A stretch of DNA of 14,938 bases, taken from the NCBI GenBank assembly GCA_015485375.1, contig WFTU01000341.1, forward strand, positions 1 to 14,938, given 5' to 3'. Numbering within the stretch: the first letter of the stretch is position 1; each line of letters opens with the position of its first letter. The position numbers were made by a program, and so were the translations under genes. The DNA comes from Paracoccaceae bacterium. GTDB taxonomy: Bacteria > Pseudomonadota > Alphaproteobacteria > Rhodobacterales > Rhodobacteraceae. Under the pieces are notes generated by a model that had not been told where the DNA came from, did not search any database, and saw nothing but the letters and a program-made list of their open reading frames with translations. Below are positions 6,146 through 14,430 of this stretch, piece after piece.

Positions 6146-7571
6146 AGATCGCGAGTTTACCGAACGGAAGAAAGAGGAAGCGCGCAAGAAACGGCGTGGG
6201 CCGGGGTATTACCGCAAGGCGCGGCGCAAGGCGCGCAAGATGGGGCTGGCGGCAGAGAGCGACGAACACGCGGCGCAGATGCTCGAAGAGCGCGGGATTG
6301 ATATACTCAATGACGATGTCTCGATGCTTGATGGCGGGGACGAGGGCGACAAGGTTCTGAAAGGGACGGGTTCCGGTGCGCTTGGGCAGCAGGATGCCGC
6401 CAATATCACCATCAATGATGCGGAGCGCCTGGCCGAGGTGCATGCTATCCAGCGCGAACTGGTGCGGCGGCGGCGTTTGCGGCTGGGGTTGTTGCTGCTA
6501 AGACTGTTTTTCTTTGTGGCGCTACCGACGTCTATCGTGGGATATTACTACTACACTCAGGCCACCGACCTGTATGAAACCAGAGCCGAGTTTGTCATCC
6601 AGAAGTCGGAAAACGGCGGAACGCTCGGGCTTGGTGGTTTGCTGGCCGGAACGGGGTTTGCCAATTCGGCGGACTCGGTGGTGGTGCAGGGATATCTGAC
6701 GTCTCGCGAGGCGATGGAGCGGCTGGATGCCGAGGAAGGCTATCGAGCCCATTTCGAGCAGACGTTTATCGACCGCCTGCATCGGTTGCCCGCGGATGCC
6801 TCCTTCGAGGCGGCCTACAAGCTTTACAAGAAATACGTCAAGGTCGGGTTCGATCCGACCGAAGGGGTGATCCGGCTCGAGGTGGTGGCGGCCGATCCCG
6901 AAACTTCGCAACGGTTTGCCGAGGCGCTGATCAAATATGCCGAAGAGCGCGTGGATGCGCTTTCGCAGCGGGTGCGGAGCGATCAGATGGCAGGAAGCCA
7001 GAAGGTTTACGACGGGGCGGAGCAGGCCATGCTGGATGCGCAGCAAAAGGTGCTGTCGTTGCAGCAGGAGCGCGGGATGCTGAGCGCGGAGGCGGAAATT
7101 GCCTCGCAAATGAATATCGTCAATGCGCTGGAAATGCAGGTGGAGGTCAAACGGATGAGTCTGGCCGAACTGCTTGATAACCCCCAGCCCAACCAGGTGC
7201 GCGTCGATGCGCTTCTGCGCGAGATCAAACGGACCGAGGAGCGCGTGCAAGAGTTGCGATCCCAGATGACAGATACAACGGACAATACCATGTCTCTGGC
7301 GGCAATTTCGGCCGAGTTGAAAATCGCGGAAACAAATCTGGGCACGCGGCAGGTGATGTTGCAGGAGGCATTGCAACAGCTGGAGGCCGCCCGCATCGAA
7401 GCGAACCGGCAAGTGCGCTATCTGAGCATGGGGGTGATCCCGATTGCGCCGGATGTCCCGACCTACCCGCGCAAGCTGGAAAATACGCTGCTGGCGTTTG
7501 TGGTGTTTATGGGGATTTATATCCTGACCTCGCTGACAGTCTCGATCCTGCGTGAGCAGATAAGTGTCTAG
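6135..7571 (+). CDS. kpsE: Capsule polysaccharide export inner-membrane protein (KpsE/Wzz-like co-polymerase)
   Basis: 478 residues from ATG 6135, which lies inside the end of kpsT. Segment 1 (1-115) is cytoplasmic and starts with a strongly basic stretch (RKKEEARKKRRG, RKARRKARKMG). A transmembrane helix follows at about 117-140 (LLLLRLFFFVALPTSIVGYY). The periplasmic part begins with the polysaccharide co-polymerase-like TDLYETRAEFVIQKSE and includes GLGGLLAGTGFANSADSVVVQGYLTS. Long coiled-coil segments rich in Gln/Glu/Leu lie at about 290-430, and a second transmembrane helix near 450-473 is preceded by PTYPRKLENTL. This is the KpsE/BexC/CtrB layout, proteins that link the KpsMT exporter to the outer-membrane exit channel. 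The basic N-terminal tail makes it longer than E. coli KpsE (382, from memory). kdsA begins within or just after its stop. Confidence 0.87.
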   Translation: MTPEDREFTERKKEEARKKRRGPGYYRKARRKARKMGLAAESDEHAAQMLEERGIDILNDDVSMLDGGDEGDKVLKGTGSGALGQQDAANITINDAERLAEVHAIQRELVRRRRLRLGLLLLRLFFFVALPTSIVGYYYYTQATDLYETRAEFVIQKSENGGTLGLGGLLAGTGFANSADSVVVQGYLTSREAMERLDAEEGYRAHFEQTFIDRLHRLPADASFEAAYKLYKKYVKVGFDPTEGVIRLEVVAADPETSQRFAEALIKYAEERVDALSQRVRSDQMAGSQKVYDGAEQAMLDAQQKVLSLQQERGMLSAEAEIASQMNIVNALEMQVEVKRMSLAELLDNPQPNQVRVDALLREIKRTEERVQELRSQMTDTTDNTMSLAAISAELKIAETNLGTRQVMLQEALQQLEAARIEANRQVRYLSMGVIPIAPDVPTYPRKLENTLLAFVVFMGIYILTSLTVSILREQISV

Positions 7572-7575
7572 CGCA

Positions 7576-8403
7576 ATGCGGAGCGTCGATATTGGCGGGG
7601 TGCAGGTGTCCAATACGCTGCCGATGGCGCTGATTGCTGGTCCCTGTCAACTGGAAACATCGGAACATGCGGTGATGATTGCAGGGCGATTGGCGGAAAT
7701 CTGCGCCCGTCTTGGCATCGGGTTTGTGTTCAAGGGCAGCTTCGACAAGGCGAACCGGACGTCGGTGTCGTCGCAACGCGGGGTCGGTATCACGCGAGGG
7801 CTGGAGATATTGTCCGAAGTGCGCGAACAGGTCGGGTGTCCGGTGCTGACCGATGTGCATGTGCCGGAGCATTGTGCCCTCGCGGCCCGATATGTGGACG
7901 CCCTGCAAATCCCTGCGTTTTTGTGCCGCCAGACCGATTTGTTGCTGGCTGCCGGAGAAACCGGATTGCCGGTGCTGGTGAAAAAGGGCCAGTTTCTGGC
8001 GCCGCGCGATATGGAGCATGTGGCGGCGAAAATTGCCTCGACCGGCAACGGGAATATCCTGCTGTGCGAGCGCGGCACCAGTTTTGGATATAATACGCTG
8101 GTGAACGACATGCGGGCGATCCCGCAGATGGCGAATCTGGACTATCCCGTGGTGATCGATGCGACGCACAGCGTCCAGATGCCGGGCGGGGAGGGGTCCT
8201 CCAGCGGCGGGCAGCGGGAGTATGTGCCGGTGATCGCCCGCGCGGCTGTCTCGCTCGGTGTGGCAGCGGTGTTTCTGGAAACACACGACAATCCGGATGC
8301 GGCGCCCTCGGACGGGGCGAATATGGTGGCGCTGGAGGATATGCCGGCGCTGCTGGAAACGCTTGACGCGTTCGATAAACTCGCCAAGGCCGATCCGCTT
8401 TAG
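7576..8403 (+). CDS. kdsA: 3-deoxy-8-phosphooctulonate synthase (KdsA)
   Basis: 275 residues from ATG 7576; GTG 7564, which overlaps the kpsE-like stop, would add four residues and cannot be excluded. The enzyme condenses phosphoenolpyruvate with arabinose 5-phosphate to Kdo 8-phosphate in the cytosol. Visible motifs are LIAGPCQLE (19-27), FKGSFDKANRTS, LTDVHVPEHC, IPAFLCRQTDLL, VKKGQFLAP, CERGTSFGYNTLVNDMR, DATHSVQMPGG and FLETHDNPDAAPSDG. Cys24 in the AGPC motif, together with the His, Glu and Asp of the last two motifs, are the ligands of the metal-dependent class; E. coli-type metal-independent enzymes have Asn in place of the Cys. Kdo is needed for lipopolysaccharide and for the Kdo-linked lipid anchor of group 2-type capsules, which explains its place after kpsT-kpsE. 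Ribosome-binding site weak; translation probably coupled. Confidence 0.95.
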   Translation: MRSVDIGGVQVSNTLPMALIAGPCQLETSEHAVMIAGRLAEICARLGIGFVFKGSFDKANRTSVSSQRGVGITRGLEILSEVREQVGCPVLTDVHVPEHCALAARYVDALQIPAFLCRQTDLLLAAGETGLPVLVKKGQFLAPRDMEHVAAKIASTGNGNILLCERGTSFGYNTLVNDMRAIPQMANLDYPVVIDATHSVQMPGGEGSSSGGQREYVPVIARAAVSLGVAAVFLETHDNPDAAPSDGANMVALEDMPALLETLDAFDKLAKADPL

Positions 8404-8415
8404 AATTGGCACGAT

Positions 8416-8450
8416 TGCGGTCAATTTCCTCTTGCGGGAGGAATACCGCA
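8416..8450. repeat. Imperfect inverted repeat between kdsA and tRNA-Gln
   Basis: TGCGGT (8416-8421) pairs with ACCGCA (8445-8450), and inside it TTCCTC (8426-8431) pairs with GAGGAA (8438-8443), leaving a 6-nt loop and an uneven internal loop. No T run follows on either strand, so it is not a classical intrinsic terminator. It could still end or protect the kdsA transcript, or be part of the tRNA-Gln leader. TTGCGG at 8432-8437 followed 16 bp later by TTAAGA is a weak promoter candidate for the tRNA. Confidence 0.4.
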
Positions 8451-8470
8451 CAATTAAGAAGCAGGGGCGT

Positions 8471-8545
8471 TGGGGTGTAGCCAAGTGGTAAGGCAACGCT
8501 TTTTGGTAGCGTGTATCGTAGGTTCGAATCCTACCACCCCAGCCA
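8471..8545 (+). tRNA. tRNA-Gln (anticodon TTG)
   Basis: 75 nt including an encoded CCA. The acceptor stem is TGGGGTG/CACCCCA with discriminator G. The D stem is GCC/GGC. The anticodon stem ACGCT/AGCGT encloses TTTTGGT, so the anticodon is UUG. The T arm has the GTAGGTTCGAATCCTAC core. A TTTTT run at 8547-8551 follows directly. The mprF gene ends 12 bp beyond it on the other strand. Confidence 0.97.
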
Positions 8546-8557
8546 GTTTTTCCGGTT

Positions 8558-11158
8558 CTATTTGGAAACAATACCGCGGGCGCCGCCGGCGATCAGGAGG
8601 GCGACGTCCTTGAGGGCGACCAGCGGTGAAAGCCCTGGCGGGACAGCGACGAAGCGCGGCCGCCATTCCGGCTGGAATTTCTGTTTGAAGTTGCGCAAGC
8701 CTTCGAAGTTGTAAAAGGCGCCGCCGTGGCGGAACAGGAGCGCGCCGAAGCGGTTCCACATGCGGGAGCCCTTTCGGACCTCGAGCCCGGCAAGAGGGGC
8801 CATACCGAGGCTGAATTCCTGTGCGCCGAGGTCGCGATAATACTGCATCAGCTCGATGAAAAGGAATTCCATCATACCGTCGGATTGCTCCGGCAGATAC
8901 CGCATAAGGTCGATCGCGACCCGGCTGCCGTCGCCCGGGCGCAGAACATTGGCAAAGGCAAGCGTGCGTCCGCCGCGCCGGACAACGGCGATGGGGAAAT
9001 GGTTCAGATAGGCGGGATCGAAACGTCCGACCGAGAACCCCTTTTCACTGCCGGTTTTTCCGCCCATCCAGGCATCGGAAATTTCCCGGATTTCGCGCAT
9101 GAACGCATCGCTATAGGGGGGCGAGAGGACCTCGAATTCCACTCCGCTTTTGGTGGCCTTGTTGTGGGCTGCCCGCATTTTCCTGAACTTGCGTCCGGCC
9201 AGCGAGAAATCGGGCAGATGGACGATGGCCTCCTCGCCGATCTTGTGCAGCGAGAACCCCATTTCGATCCAGACGGGCAGGTGGTGACCGCTGATTTCGT
9301 AAAATATCGGGTGAGCGGCGTTGTCATAGGCTTCCTCGAAAAATGCCCATGCCAAAGGCTCGATAGCGGCGTCCGGCCCGACAGGATTGGAGTAGGAGAT
9401 ACGGCTTTTCCCCTGAATGCCATACATAATGAACGCATCTTCGGTATCGTTGAAAAACAGGGCCTTGTCGCCGCTCAGGGCCAGACAGGCCTCGGGGTCG
9501 TTCTGCTGCGCGATGATTTCCGCGGCTTTGGCCAGCGCCTCGGCGTCGGGGGGGCGGGTGTGCGAGCGGGCTGGCCGGATGGCCAGATAGACCATTGTAG
9601 ACAGCAGAAAGGCCGAGGCGATCAAACCCGCACGCAGGGAGCGGGGGGTGTTGGCGGAACCGGAGAACTCCACCCACAGATCCGCCGCGTAGGGGGTTGC
9701 TTCGTGCATGAAGAAAAAGAACGTGGCAGCGGCAAAGGCGATGCCGGAAACCAGTAGTATCCAGACCGGGCTGAGGACGCCACGGGTCAGCTTGGCGGAC
9801 CGGTGGAACTCGCGTCTGAACGGCCAGAGGACAGCGCTTGCGGCCAGCAACAGGGCAGCGCTTTCGATATCGAGACCATTCAGGATCGAGGCAAACACGC
9901 CGACACCCAGTGCGACCTCGGTCAACCAAAAGGCACCGGAAATCCGGCGGGCAAGCCCTTGCGACAGGATCAGCAGCAACACTCCCAGTACGGCCGAGAG
10001 GATAGCCCCGCCTTCCAGCAGGATGGCCGCCAGCAGGTCATTGGGGTCGATCTGGTCCGGTCTGACCGACGGCATCAGGGCCATTAACAGCAAATAGGTC
10101 CCCAGACCGAAGGCGGCCATTCCCGTCAGAGCCGGCGCGGAGGATGTCGCCGAGCGGAACACGGGGCGCAGCGGTTCGGGGACATCGCCCAGCAATCGGG
10201 TAATGGCACCACCGGCCAGTCTGGCCTCGTTTATCGCGACCACGGTCAATGCCAGCGCGAAGGGCACCAGATAGTAGATTATCCGGAAGAGCAGCAAGGC
10301 GGCGGCAACGCTTTCCAGTGCGACCCCGGGGGGCATGGCGGCGATAATGACGGATTCAAAAACGCCGATGCCGCCGGGAACATGGCTTAATACGCCGGCC
10401 ATTGTTGCGGCGGCAAAAATAGCCAGAAATGTGACAAAGTCCGGCGCGCCCTGCGGGAGCAGAACATAGAGGGTCAGGGCGGCAAAGGCCGTGTCTGCGG
10501 CGGTGAAACCCAGCTGGCCGAGGAGGATACCCGGACTGGGGGCGGAGACTTCGAACTTGCGCAGGCGCAGGGTTTTTCCGGTTACGGACAGCCAGGTCAG
10601 CAGGGCTACCAAAGCGGTTACGGCCGCCGCGGCCCACAGGCGCAGGGTTTCCGGCGCTAAAGGGATCACGGTTTCCAGAGCATGCGGGTGTATGGCGAGT
10701 GCTGCGAGGCCGATTACGCTGATGCCGAAGCCGAAGGCCAGTGCGACGAATGTGGAGACGCTGGCGACCTCGAAGGCATTCAGTCCGAAGGCGGAATAGA
10801 TGCGGTAGCGCACGGCTCCGCCGGAAATGATGCTGACGCCGACGGTATTGCCAAAGCTGTAGCCGAGGAATCCACCCAATGCGATGATCCGCGCGGGTAT
10901 TTTCTTGCCCAGATACCGTAGCGCCGACCAGTCATAGCCGATCAGCGCGATGTATCCCAGTGCGGTTGCGCCCAGCGCCAGCACCAGTGTCGACGGTCGG
11001 ACGGACCTGATTTCTGCAACAACATCCGCGCTGTTTATCGGTGAAAGCAAGCGGTAGAGTGCAAAGACCCCGAGCCCGAACAGGAACAACCCGAGCGCGA
11101 CGGGAACAATATGGCGCCACTTGCCCGCATCGGGTGCCGTCTCTGGCAGGTCGTCCAT
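8558..11158 (-). CDS. mprF: Aminoacyl-phosphatidylglycerol synthase/flippase MprF
   Basis: 866 residues, the full two-domain size of MprF. The N-terminal part (to about 530) is an integral membrane region with over a dozen hydrophobic segments. It includes the YLGKKIPARIIALGGFLGYSFGNTVG and SHVPGGIGVFESVI stretches of the flippase/UPF0104 domain. The C-terminal soluble domain (about 534-866, DUF2156, GNAT-like fold) carries ALSGDKALFFND, RKFRKMRAAHNKATKSG, MRYLPEQSDGMMEFLFIELM, FSLGMAPLAGLE and FYNFEGLRNFKQKFQPEWRPRF, all typical of the tRNA-dependent transferase. MprF moves lysine or alanine from aminoacyl-tRNA to phosphatidylglycerol and flips the product, lowering surface charge and raising resistance to cationic peptides and acid. 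Lysyl and alanyl specificity cannot be told apart here. AAGGGA precedes ATG by about 10 nt. No acvB/atvA-type partner adjoins. Confidence 0.95.
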   Translation of the reverse strand: MDDLPETAPDAGKWRHIVPVALGLFLFGLGVFALYRLLSPINSADVVAEIRSVRPSTLVLALGATALGYIALIGYDWSALRYLGKKIPARIIALGGFLGYSFGNTVGVSIISGGAVRYRIYSAFGLNAFEVASVSTFVALAFGFGISVIGLAALAIHPHALETVIPLAPETLRLWAAAAVTALVALLTWLSVTGKTLRLRKFEVSAPSPGILLGQLGFTAADTAFAALTLYVLLPQGAPDFVTFLAIFAAATMAGVLSHVPGGIGVFESVIIAAMPPGVALESVAAALLLFRIIYYLVPFALALTVVAINEARLAGGAITRLLGDVPEPLRPVFRSATSSAPALTGMAAFGLGTYLLLMALMPSVRPDQIDPNDLLAAILLEGGAILSAVLGVLLLILSQGLARRISGAFWLTEVALGVGVFASILNGLDIESAALLLAASAVLWPFRREFHRSAKLTRGVLSPVWILLVSGIAFAAATFFFFMHEATPYAADLWVEFSGSANTPRSLRAGLIASAFLLSTMVYLAIRPARSHTRPPDAEALAKAAEIIAQQNDPEACLALSGDKALFFNDTEDAFIMYGIQGKSRISYSNPVGPDAAIEPLAWAFFEEAYDNAAHPIFYEISGHHLPVWIEMGFSLHKIGEEAIVHLPDFSLAGRKFRKMRAAHNKATKSGVEFEVLSPPYSDAFMREIREISDAWMGGKTGSEKGFSVGRFDPAYLNHFPIAVVRRGGRTLAFANVLRPGDGSRVAIDLMRYLPEQSDGMMEFLFIELMQYYRDLGAQEFSLGMAPLAGLEVRKGSRMWNRFGALLFRHGGAFYNFEGLRNFKQKFQPEWRPRFVAVPPGLSPLVALKDVALLIAGGARGIVSK

Positions 11159-11230
11159 ACCGTTCGTTCCCTTCAGCCCGAAAATGAGTCTTTGTGTTTA
11201 TACACCAGCAGGGAACCGGGGAAACGCGTA

Positions 11231-11260
11231 AGTTTACCTCGACAGGCAGGTTTCTGGCAA
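11231..11260 (-). promoter_or_regulatory. Predicted promoter of mprF
   Basis: On the minus strand TTGCCA (plus 11255-11260) and TAAACT (plus 11231-11236) are 18 bp apart, placing the start about 65-70 bp before ATG 11158. A partial palindrome GTGTTTATACAC at 11194-11205 lies in the leader. By-eye prediction. Confidence 0.35.
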
Positions 11261-11362
11261 TATTTGGGGCTTGGTGGTTTTGAAAAAGTGGTACGAGGCC
11301 GGACAAACATTTGGAGCTTAAGCGCATGTTTTTCATTGAATATAATATTTTAGAAAATTGTG

Positions 11363-11383
11363 ATACCCCCAATTATACCCCCA
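11363..11383. repeat. Paired 9-bp direct repeat ATACCCCCA
   Basis: ATACCCCCA at 11363-11371 and 11375-11383, separated by ATT, period 12 bp. On the minus strand this reads TGGGGGTATAATTGGGGGTAT. I recall such doubled TGGGGGTAT motifs near the ends of islands carried by P4-type integrases; that link is from memory and unverified. It sits in an AT-rich patch where backbone DNA gives way to the restriction locus. Confidence 0.6.
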
Positions 11384-11463
11384 TAACATTATCTGCCCCC
11401 TCTTTTCAGCTTGAATAGTCGTCCCTCAAAATCCCAGAACCACCTATTTCTTGGTGTAAGCCA

Positions 11464-14421
11464 CTATAGAACGGCGGTGGCGGTCTTTACGATCTGTTCC
11501 ATATTTTGGTGCCACGAAGCTTTAAACGCTGAGTCATTTGCAAATAATTTGTATAGCTCCAGTTCATCTTTTCTTCTCAGAAGCATTACGTCCGAGAGTA
11601 TCTTTTCGAAAGCCAAATTGCGGTTATGAGGGTCAGGGTTATTCTGGTATTTGCTTTTAAAGTCAGGATGCAACTTGATACTATTCGCGATGTTTATAAA
11701 TTTGACGCGTTGTTCCTCGGGCGTCGCGCTCCATCCCTGAAACCATCTCTCATTAAAAGCTCGGATTATTTCATCTAATTGATCTTTATCTTGTTCAACA
11801 TGCGCGCCCCGTGGATTCGGGTTCTGTGGGTCAACTTCTGTTTCAGAGCCGTCCAGCTCTAAGGAATGGTTTAGTTTCACGCGCTCCAACCCATAAGAAG
11901 ACAAATCCACAGATTCCAACAGCTCGTCTAACAAGGCTTGATTTTGGTCTTTGACCTTGAGCTTTGGGATAAGAAATTTAAGGAACCAGAACAACTTTTC
12001 CCAAGCGACCATTTCAAACGGCATGATCGAAGCCATTTGCCCGTAGACTTTTACAAACTGCTTGGCCTTGATCTTGAAATCAACCTTGTCATCATTCTCC
12101 AGTTCCAATTCGTCATTGAACCGATTTGCGGCAACATCAATGATCGGGCTAAGATTGTCTGAATCTTCATTATTGAAATACCGTTCAACGAAATCTTCAA
12201 CCTCATGCCAATCATAAACGCCCACATCGTCCAGAACGTCTTTCAATTCATGTAGAACATTTACATCAGTGGCTTCTGATAGGCTGGTAGCGGTGTAAAA
12301 GGGCTCAAAAGCGTTTTTGATGTCATCAACGCTATTGAAGAAGTCAAGAATAAACAGGTCTTCAGTTTTCTTACCCAGCTTCGGCGCGGACCGGTTAAGT
12401 CGCGACAATGCCTGCACTGCCATCACGCCCTGTAGTTTCTTGTCAACATACATCGCCGCCAACTTGGGCTGGTCAAACCCGGTCAGATACTTGTTGGCCA
12501 CGATCAGCAGACGATATTCGTCCGTATCAAATTTATCGCGCGTTTTTGTTTCGGGAAATCCGTTCATTCCGGCCTCGGTGTATTCGATACCATCCACAGT
12601 TTTCTCGCCGGAAAACGCAATCACAGCCTTGAACGGGTTGCCCCTAACTTCCAGCAACCGCGTAATCGCCTTGTAATACCGGATAGCCGTTTCGATATTT
12701 TGCGTTATCACTATCCCCTTGGCCTTGCCGCGCAGCTTCTTGGCATTCACCACGCTAGGGATGAAATGCTCCAGCATGATCTCGGCCTTGGTATCGATCG
12801 TTTGCTGGCTTCGCTCCACATAGGCGCGCAATTTCTTCTGCGCTTTTTTGGTGTCAAACTCGGGGTTTTCCGTGATCGACTTTTCGATCTCGTAATAGCT
12901 TTTGTAGGTTGTGTAATTGGCCAGCACATCCAGAATGAATCCCTCTTCAATTGCCTGCTTCATGCTGTACAAATGAAACGGCTCAAAGCTGCCATCGGCC
13001 TGCTTTTGCCCGAACTTTTCCAGAGTCGTGTTCTTGGGTGTAGCGGTGAATGCGAGGTAAGACGCGTTGCCCCGCATCTTGCGGCTTTGCATGGCTTCGA
13101 CGATCTTGTCCTGTGCGTCCACTGCGTCGCTGTCTTCCTTGCCCATGGCGCGGTTCATGTTGTCATGCGCGGTGCCGCTTTGCGAGCTGTGTGCCTCGTC
13201 AATAATCACAGCAAATTTCTTGTCGCTCAGGTCGGAAATGCCCTCAATGATGAACGGGAACTTCTGGATGGTGGTGATGATGATCTTCTTGCCATCCTCC
13301 AGTGCCGCCTTCAACTCGCGCGAGCTTTGCACCGGCGCGATGATGTTCTTGACCTCGGAAAACTCCTTGATGTTTTCGCGCAACTGCTTGTCCAGCAAGC
13401 GGCGGTCGGTCACCACAATCACACTATCAAACAGAGGCTTTTCCTGACCTTCCCTGTAGGTCTCGATCAACTGGAACGCGGCCCAGGTGATGGAGTTGGA
13501 TTTTCCCGACCCCGCCGAATGCTGAATGAGATAAGTCTGCCCCGCGCCGTTCCCGGCCGCATGGGCGATCAGCTTGCGCACCACGTCGAGCTGATGATAG
13601 CGCGGGAAAAATAGCGTGCGTTTGGCAAGCGGGTCTTTGGGCGCACCGTCAAGGCGCACGAAATGCTGGATGATGTTGGCGAGGCTTTCGCGCGTAAACA
13701 CCTCTTCCCACAAATAGGCGGTCTTGTGGCCCTGCGGGTTGGGCGGGTTGCCTGCGCCGTGGTTGTGGCCCTTGTTGAACGGCAAGAAAAACGTCGCCTT
13801 GCCCGCCAGCTTGGTGGTCATGTAAACTTCGTCGGTGTCCACCGCCATATGCACAAGGCAGCGGCCAAATTGCAGCAGGGGCTGGGCGGTGTCGCGATCC
13901 TCGCGGTATTGCTTGGTGCCATGATAGCGGGCGTTCTGGCCGGTCCACGGGTTCTTTAGCTCCAGCGACACCAACGCGATACCGTTGATGAACAGCACCA
14001 TGTCGATTTCTTGCAAAGGGTTGGCCAGCGAATAGCGCACTTGGCGGGTGACGCTGAAAATATTGGCGGCGAAATTATCGACCACGGATTTTGAGGAGCT
14101 GGCCAAGGGCGCGGGATACATCAGGTTGAAAAACGCATCATCCACCGCCAGACCCTTTTTCAGCATATGCAGGATGCCGTGCTTTTTGATCAGCCGATCA
14201 AAGCGCTCAAGGATTTTGCGTTTGTAGTCCACCGCCGAATTGCGCTTCAGTTTGTCCAGCTCGTCGGCTTGGGTGGCCTCAAGAAATTGCCAGAAAAACC
14301 GCGAGTCGACGGCGAATTGCGCGTCATAATCCGAGGGGCTGCCAATCCGGAACCCGCCCACATCTGCCAAATGGCTTTCAATCAAAGCCTCCAGCGCTTC
14401 TTCGTTTGTTTTACTGACCAT
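11464..14421 (-). CDS. hsdR: Type I restriction endonuclease subunit R (HsdR)
   Basis: 985 residues, full length. HsdR is the ATP-driven translocase and nuclease subunit of a type I restriction complex with HsdM and HsdS. The N-terminal nuclease domain shows Asp140 (LQEIDMVLFINGI) and Glu154-x-Lys156 (LVSLELKNP), the PD-(D/E)xK core. The helicase motor has Walker A HSAGSGKSNS (301-310), DEAH at 408-411 (AVIIDEAHSSQSG), motif III YLAFTATPKNTT, and the later SF2 motifs KGIVITQN and ALSRLNR. The C-terminal 200 residues are the less conserved helical assembly region. It starts 9 bp after the hsdS stop, with a G-rich ribosome-binding site spanning that junction. Base composition changes along the gene: the 5' half is near 60% GC and the 3' third near 40-48%, suggesting a mosaic. 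Confidence 0.97.
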   Translation of the reverse strand: MVSKTNEEALEALIESHLADVGGFRIGSPSDYDAQFAVDSRFFWQFLEATQADELDKLKRNSAVDYKRKILERFDRLIKKHGILHMLKKGLAVDDAFFNLMYPAPLASSSKSVVDNFAANIFSVTRQVRYSLANPLQEIDMVLFINGIALVSLELKNPWTGQNARYHGTKQYREDRDTAQPLLQFGRCLVHMAVDTDEVYMTTKLAGKATFFLPFNKGHNHGAGNPPNPQGHKTAYLWEEVFTRESLANIIQHFVRLDGAPKDPLAKRTLFFPRYHQLDVVRKLIAHAAGNGAGQTYLIQHSAGSGKSNSITWAAFQLIETYREGQEKPLFDSVIVVTDRRLLDKQLRENIKEFSEVKNIIAPVQSSRELKAALEDGKKIIITTIQKFPFIIEGISDLSDKKFAVIIDEAHSSQSGTAHDNMNRAMGKEDSDAVDAQDKIVEAMQSRKMRGNASYLAFTATPKNTTLEKFGQKQADGSFEPFHLYSMKQAIEEGFILDVLANYTTYKSYYEIEKSITENPEFDTKKAQKKLRAYVERSQQTIDTKAEIMLEHFIPSVVNAKKLRGKAKGIVITQNIETAIRYYKAITRLLEVRGNPFKAVIAFSGEKTVDGIEYTEAGMNGFPETKTRDKFDTDEYRLLIVANKYLTGFDQPKLAAMYVDKKLQGVMAVQALSRLNRSAPKLGKKTEDLFILDFFNSVDDIKNAFEPFYTATSLSEATDVNVLHELKDVLDDVGVYDWHEVEDFVERYFNNEDSDNLSPIIDVAANRFNDELELENDDKVDFKIKAKQFVKVYGQMASIMPFEMVAWEKLFWFLKFLIPKLKVKDQNQALLDELLESVDLSSYGLERVKLNHSLELDGSETEVDPQNPNPRGAHVEQDKDQLDEIIRAFNERWFQGWSATPEEQRVKFINIANSIKLHPDFKSKYQNNPDPHNRNLAFEKILSDVMLLRRKDELELYKLFANDSAFKASWHQNMEQIVKTATAVL

Positions 14422-14430
14422 GTTCCCCCC

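Larger units (their letters stand above)
11159..11463. other. Gene-free spacer between mprF and hsdR, AT-rich on the hsdR side
   Basis: 305 bp without a credible gene. The mprF-proximal part (to about 11320) has backbone-like composition and carries the mprF leader. From about 11321 to 11395 the DNA is AT-rich and holds the ATACCCCCA repeat pair. After that comes the hsdR 3' flank, with no clear terminator hairpin. No tRNA, complete or partial, was recognised. Confidence 0.6.

Noticed and set aside
8726..9757. 343-residue open frame on the plus strand inside mprF
   Set aside because: Antisense to the transferase domain of MprF, whose motifs are clear; the peptide has no recognisable domain.
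12700..13614. 304-residue open frame on the plus strand inside hsdR
   Set aside because: Antisense to the helicase motor of HsdR; His/Leu-rich peptide without family features.
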